8,337 bases of DNA from Paludibacteraceae bacterium (GTDB lineage Bacteria > Bacteroidota > Bacteroidia > Bacteroidales > Paludibacteraceae). The notes below the pieces were generated by a model. That model had not been told where the DNA came from. It did no database searches and saw only the letters and a list, made by a program, of their open reading frames with translations. Below, one piece after another: positions 5,676 to 8,337 of this stretch; positions within the stretch are counted from its first letter, which is position 1, and each line of letters begins with the position of its first letter. A program made the translations under genes and the position numbers. The DNA lies in NCBI GenBank assembly GCA_947445425.1, contig CANFFA010000084.1, forward strand, positions 1-8,337, written 5' to 3'.

Positions 5676-7523
5676 ATGAGACAATTTACTACTGCCCTAC
5701 TTTTTATTCTATTCATTTGTAATTCGCTAGTCTATTCAGCTGAACAGCAAAAGATAGATTCTGTATTTCAAAATGCCCAGTGGCTATTGATTAAGCCGAA
5801 TCCAATTACAGCAAATGTTTACATAGATAAGGTTCTTGTTAAGACCGGTGAGTATACAGGAAGATACAGGCCTGGTACATATACCTATAGAGTTGAAGCA
5901 CCACTGTTTTATGCTTCTACAGGCACAATCGTGATTTCTGATAAAAATGTACAACTTGATGTCCACCTCGAGTCTGCATCAGGTTTTGTATTTATAAGTA
6001 GTGTTCCTGAAGATGGTGCGAAAGTAATGATTGATGGTAGATTATTAAATCAAGTCACGCCCTGTAAAAGTCTAGCTTTGCCGAGTGGAGAGCACTTGGT
6101 TCAAGTGATGAAGGAATTTCATCAACAAATGTCACAAAAAGTTATTGTTGATGATGATAAAACTACCAATGCAATTTTTGTATTGCAACCGAACTTTGCA
6201 ACTGTTTCCGTGAAATCACTTGAAAATGCAGCGATCATTATTAATGGTCAACCCAAAGGTTCTGGTGTCTGGGCAGGTAGATTGAATGCAGGGATTTATA
6301 CAATCGAAGCACTCCTCGAAAATTATAAGACGAGGAAAGTTGAAGTGGATCTAATGGAGGGAGAGAGTAAGGATTTTGAATTGAAGTTACTTCCTATAAC
6401 TAGTTCTATAGATGTAAACTCTACTCCAATAGGAGCAAAAGTACTTGTCAATGGTAAAGATTACGGACTGACTCCAGTTAAAATAAATGACTTATTGATA
6501 GGTGATTATACTGTTCAATTAGTGAAAGATGGATTTGTCACCAGCAATAGCAAAGTAACTGTTCAAGAAGGTAAAATATCAACTATTAATTCACTTTTAG
6601 TCTTGGGACGTGTTGTTAAAGTTACAACGATTCCCACTGCATGTAATTTGCTAATTGATGGGGTAGAGGTGGGCTCTTCGCCCTATTCTGGTAATTTGAG
6701 TTTCGGCTGTCATACCATTAGTGCAGTTCAAAATAATAAAAAGATAGAGAAGTTAATAAATGTTTTATCTGAAGGTGGAGTGACGACTTATGAACTGAGT
6801 TTAGCACCGACCCCTAAACAAATGTCCGTAGAAAAATCGAATATTAAAGTTGATTTGGCCTTTGTGAAAGGAGGACACTTCTCGATGGGTAATAATACTA
6901 CTGTGATAGATGAACATTGGTCTACTTTACCTATACATGATGTAATTATACCTGATTTTTTTATACAGACAACCGAAATGACACAATTGCAATGGAAAGC
7001 CATTATGGGCAATAATCCGAGTAAGTTTCAAGGAGATAATTTGCCTGTTGATGATGTGAGTTGGAATACGGTTCAAGAGTTTATTTTGAAACTGAATGCC
7101 CTCACAGGTAAAACCTATCGTTTGCCAACAGAAGCGGAATGGGAGTATGCTGCAGGTGGTGGAGATCTGTCAGGAACTAAATTTTCAGGGACTAACCTTG
7201 ATGTAGAGCTTGGGGCCTATGCCTGGACAGAAGAAAATTCAAATGCAGTGCCACATCCAGTAGGAACAAAAAAACCGAATAAGTTAGGTTTATATGACAT
7301 GTCAGGAAATGTTTGGGAATGGTGTAGTGACTGGTTAGGAGATTATAATCCTGAATTTAAACTAAATCCTACCGGTCCAGTTTCTGGTGTGCGCAAAACA
7401 AATAGAGGAGGATCATGGAAACATGAATATCGTTTTTGTACAACTAAACACCGAGGTGGATATGATCCTGGTAGTTTTAATAACCGTATCGGTTTTAGGT
7501 TGGCAATGAGTGCCGCGAAATAG
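5676..7523 (+). CDS. Secreted protein with five PEGA-like repeats and a C-terminal SUMF1/FGE-like domain
   Basis: The 615-residue product starts with a signal peptide: a short charged end, hydrophobic residues about 7-19, then VYSA, with cleavage likely after S21. No good lipobox surrounds C15. Residues about 37-380 form five repeats of roughly 65-70 residues (starting near 37, 103, 173, 241 and 312) of the PEGA type, with the pattern 'v.s.P.gA.v.idG...g.tP......G.h.v.v...gy'; the clearest is 241-311. Residues 393-612 are a SUMF1/formylglycine-generating-enzyme-like domain: FVKGGHFSMG, YRLPTEAEWEYAA, GLYDMSGNVWEW and RGGSW (577-581). In true FGE the next stretch holds two catalytic cysteines; here the first position is H583 and only C588 remains, so sulfatase-activating chemistry is not expected. 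Bacteroidota use such non-catalytic SUMF1 domains in envelope proteins, for example GldJ/GldK of gliding/type IX secretion, but this architecture is not those. Likely a periplasmic or surface binding protein. A TTG at 5661 would only add five residues before the signal; ATG 5676 is preferred. It lies 44 bp after thrC and ends at a strong terminator. Confidence 0.85.
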   Translation: MRQFTTALLFILFICNSLVYSAEQQKIDSVFQNAQWLLIKPNPITANVYIDKVLVKTGEYTGRYRPGTYTYRVEAPLFYASTGTIVISDKNVQLDVHLESASGFVFISSVPEDGAKVMIDGRLLNQVTPCKSLALPSGEHLVQVMKEFHQQMSQKVIVDDDKTTNAIFVLQPNFATVSVKSLENAAIIINGQPKGSGVWAGRLNAGIYTIEALLENYKTRKVEVDLMEGESKDFELKLLPITSSIDVNSTPIGAKVLVNGKDYGLTPVKINDLLIGDYTVQLVKDGFVTSNSKVTVQEGKISTINSLLVLGRVVKVTTIPTACNLLIDGVEVGSSPYSGNLSFGCHTISAVQNNKKIEKLINVLSEGGVTTYELSLAPTPKQMSVEKSNIKVDLAFVKGGHFSMGNNTTVIDEHWSTLPIHDVIIPDFFIQTTEMTQLQWKAIMGNNPSKFQGDNLPVDDVSWNTVQEFILKLNALTGKTYRLPTEAEWEYAAGGGDLSGTKFSGTNLDVELGAYAWTEENSNAVPHPVGTKKPNKLGLYDMSGNVWEWCSDWLGDYNPEFKLNPTGPVSGVRKTNRGGSWKHEYRFCTTKHRGGYDPGSFNNRIGFRLAMSAAK

Positions 7524-7537
7524 TATAACAATAGAGT

Positions 7538-7587
7538 ACAATAAAAAAAGCCTTTCGAATTTTAATTCGAAAGGCTTTTTTTATTGT
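7538..7587. terminator. Bidirectional rho-independent terminator (50-nt perfect palindrome)
   Basis: Arms of 24 nt around a central TT are perfectly complementary. The GC-containing stem core is GCCTTTCGAATT, with seven A on the left (7543-7549) and seven T on the right (7576-7582). It therefore ends transcription from the PEGA/SUMF1 gene (plus) and from the tRNA-Lys gene (minus). Its right edge touches the last base of the tRNA. Confidence 0.92.
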
Positions 7588-7659
7588 GATCCAGCTGGGG
7601 TTCGAACCCAGGACCCCATCCTTAAAAGGGATGTGCTCTACCAACTGAGCTACTAAATC
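7587..7659 (-). tRNA. tRNA-Lys (anticodon UUU)
   Basis: The minus strand folds into a full 73-nt cloverleaf. The acceptor stem is GATTTAG with CTGGATC (two G-U pairs) and discriminator A. The D arm is GCTC/GAGC with the loop AGTTGGTA. The anticodon stem is CATCC/GGATG with loop CTTTTAA, anticodon TTT at plus-strand 7624-7626. The variable loop is five bases and the T arm is CTGGG-TTCGAAC-CCCAG. No CCA is encoded: the discriminator is followed by CAATAA, so CCA must be added afterwards. The gene is single, with its own promoter upstream and the shared terminator immediately behind. Confidence 0.97.
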
Positions 7660-7676
7660 ATTTTTATAATGCGGTG

Positions 7677-7706
7677 CAAAGGTAATGCTTTTTCTTATAT
7701 CTGCAA
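7677..7706 (-). promoter_or_regulatory. Bacteroidota housekeeping promoter for tRNA-Lys
   Basis: Read on the minus strand, TTG (7706-7704) is followed after 19 bp by TACCTTTG (7684-7677). This matches the TTG-N19-TAnnTTTG promoter of Bacteroidota at every defined position. The expected transcription start falls about 10 bases before the mature tRNA 5' end at 7659. Confidence 0.75.
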
Positions 7707-7876
7707 GTAATTATAGTTGGAATGTTGTATAATATTTAAAAGTTAATTTTAAGTATTATATAATCAGTTTGTTATGACTGTATATTTTATTGTTAATTTT
7801 TGTTTTGCATTCTTCCAATTAGAATTCATAGTATGAAATCTAATATATCTTGTAATTTATCTCCATTCCTTATGGA

Positions 7877-8337
7877 TTATAACCGACAACCCACTCCCCA
7901 TTCGATAAATTCAGCCTTTTGATAATGTGTTTTAAGTCCCAAGGATAAAAATAGATGTTCAGTTAATGAGTATTTTAGTGCAGCCCTTGTATACAGCCAT
8001 CCATCTTCTTTTTCAATGTCATAGTTGTAAATTATGGGTTTTCTTTGCGTAGGATTAATTAAATTGCCATTACTATCACAGGGTCCTAAATTTTTTAGAG
8101 GGTCGTACAAATACACTCCAAAATGTAATCCTGCCGTTAATCTGCCATGTATTAATTCGTGTTGCCATAAAATGCCCCCTCGTAGTTTGTTTTTCAATTC
8201 ATCAGATTGTATGAAAGTTCGTTTGAATTTAGTATTGCCATCATACGCTCCATCATAAAATCCGTCCAGACCTAGTCCCATACGATAATAGTTGGTGATG
8301 GGACGTAAAATCGAGAGAGAGAAAGAGGCGATTGGGA
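7877..8337 (-). CDS. PagL/acyloxyacyl-hydrolase-like outer-membrane beta-barrel, C-terminal part
   Basis: The frame is open from the right edge to TAA at 7879-7877 (minus), giving about 152 residues; the start is outside the window, and the internal ATG at 8281 is not the true start because coding continues upstream of it (SFSLSILRPITNYYR). The sequence alternates polar and hydrophobic residues as in beta-barrel strands: YYRMGLGLDGFYDG, GRLTAGLHFGVYLYDP, WLYTRAALKYSL, LFLSLGLKTHY and a final WGVGCRL strand. The ending LKTHYQKAEFIEWGVG is that of Bacteroidota proteins annotated as acyloxyacyl hydrolase or lipid A 3-O-deacylase (PagL family, outer membrane). In Pseudomonas PagL the catalytic site is H-x-S plus a glutamate; here HYQ has glutamine in the serine position, so deacylase activity is doubtful. 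It may be a barrel of unknown role. No clear terminator is visible after its stop; the 217 bp to the tRNA hold only the tRNA promoter. Confidence 0.72.
   Translation of the reverse strand, partial: PIASFSLSILRPITNYYRMGLGLDGFYDGAYDGNTKFKRTFIQSDELKNKLRGGILWQHELIHGRLTAGLHFGVYLYDPLKNLGPCDSNGNLINPTQRKPIIYNYDIEKEDGWLYTRAALKYSLTEHLFLSLGLKTHYQKAEFIEWGVGCRL

Noticed and set aside
7825..7837. Small palindrome TTCAT-AGT-ATGAA downstream of the barrel gene
   Set aside because: Five-bp AT-rich arms without a T tract are expected by chance in this DNA and do not support a terminator.
8034..8258. Plus-strand 74-codon frame at the right end
   Set aside because: It is antisense to the beta-barrel gene, whose frame stays open to the window edge with clear strand periodicity.

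Overview
The window looks like a chromosomal segment of a Bacteroidota (Bacteroidetes) bacterium. Four things point there. The DNA is AT-rich and genes start without Shine-Dalgarno sequences. Two upstream regions carry the TAnnTTTG -7 element of the Bacteroidota housekeeping sigma factor; the tRNA-Lys one also has a TTG 19 bp upstream. The proteins fit that phylum: a DHH/DHHA1 NrnA next to a ComEC tail, an ApgM-family protein near threonine synthase, a secreted PEGA plus SUMF1 protein, and a PagL/acyloxyacyl-hydrolase-like outer-membrane barrel. Genus cannot be read from the sequence.

Layout. 1-431 is the C-terminal end of ComEC. 542-1570 is nrnA. 1727-2932 is an ApgM-family alkaline-phosphatase-superfamily enzyme that in this phylum is a candidate homoserine kinase. 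2968-3119 is a MITE-like element with 17-bp terminal inverted repeats and an internal hairpin. 3162-4232 is a D12-class adenine DNA methyltransferase with no restriction enzyme in view. 4330-5631 is thrC. 5676-7523 is a secreted protein with five PEGA-like repeats and a SUMF1 (formylglycine-generating-enzyme-like) domain lacking one of the two catalytic cysteines. A 50-nt palindromic bidirectional terminator separates that gene from a convergent tRNA-Lys(UUU) gene (7587-7659, minus). The window ends inside a minus-strand gene for a PagL-like barrel (7877-8337).

How it fits together. The ApgM-family gene and thrC would supply successive steps, homoserine to O-phosphohomoserine to threonine, if the kinase assignment holds. 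Here the pair is split by the MITE-like element and the methyltransferase, which look like an insertion. Both genes keep nearly identical leaders built of degenerate 8-nt tandem repeats (consensus ATTRGCAN) at the same distance from the start codon. That leader is the most unusual non-coding signal in the window. No complete novel defence or metabolic system is visible. The items most worth a second look are the octamer leaders, the MITE-like element, the ApgM/thrC link, and the two enzyme-family proteins with altered catalytic residues.
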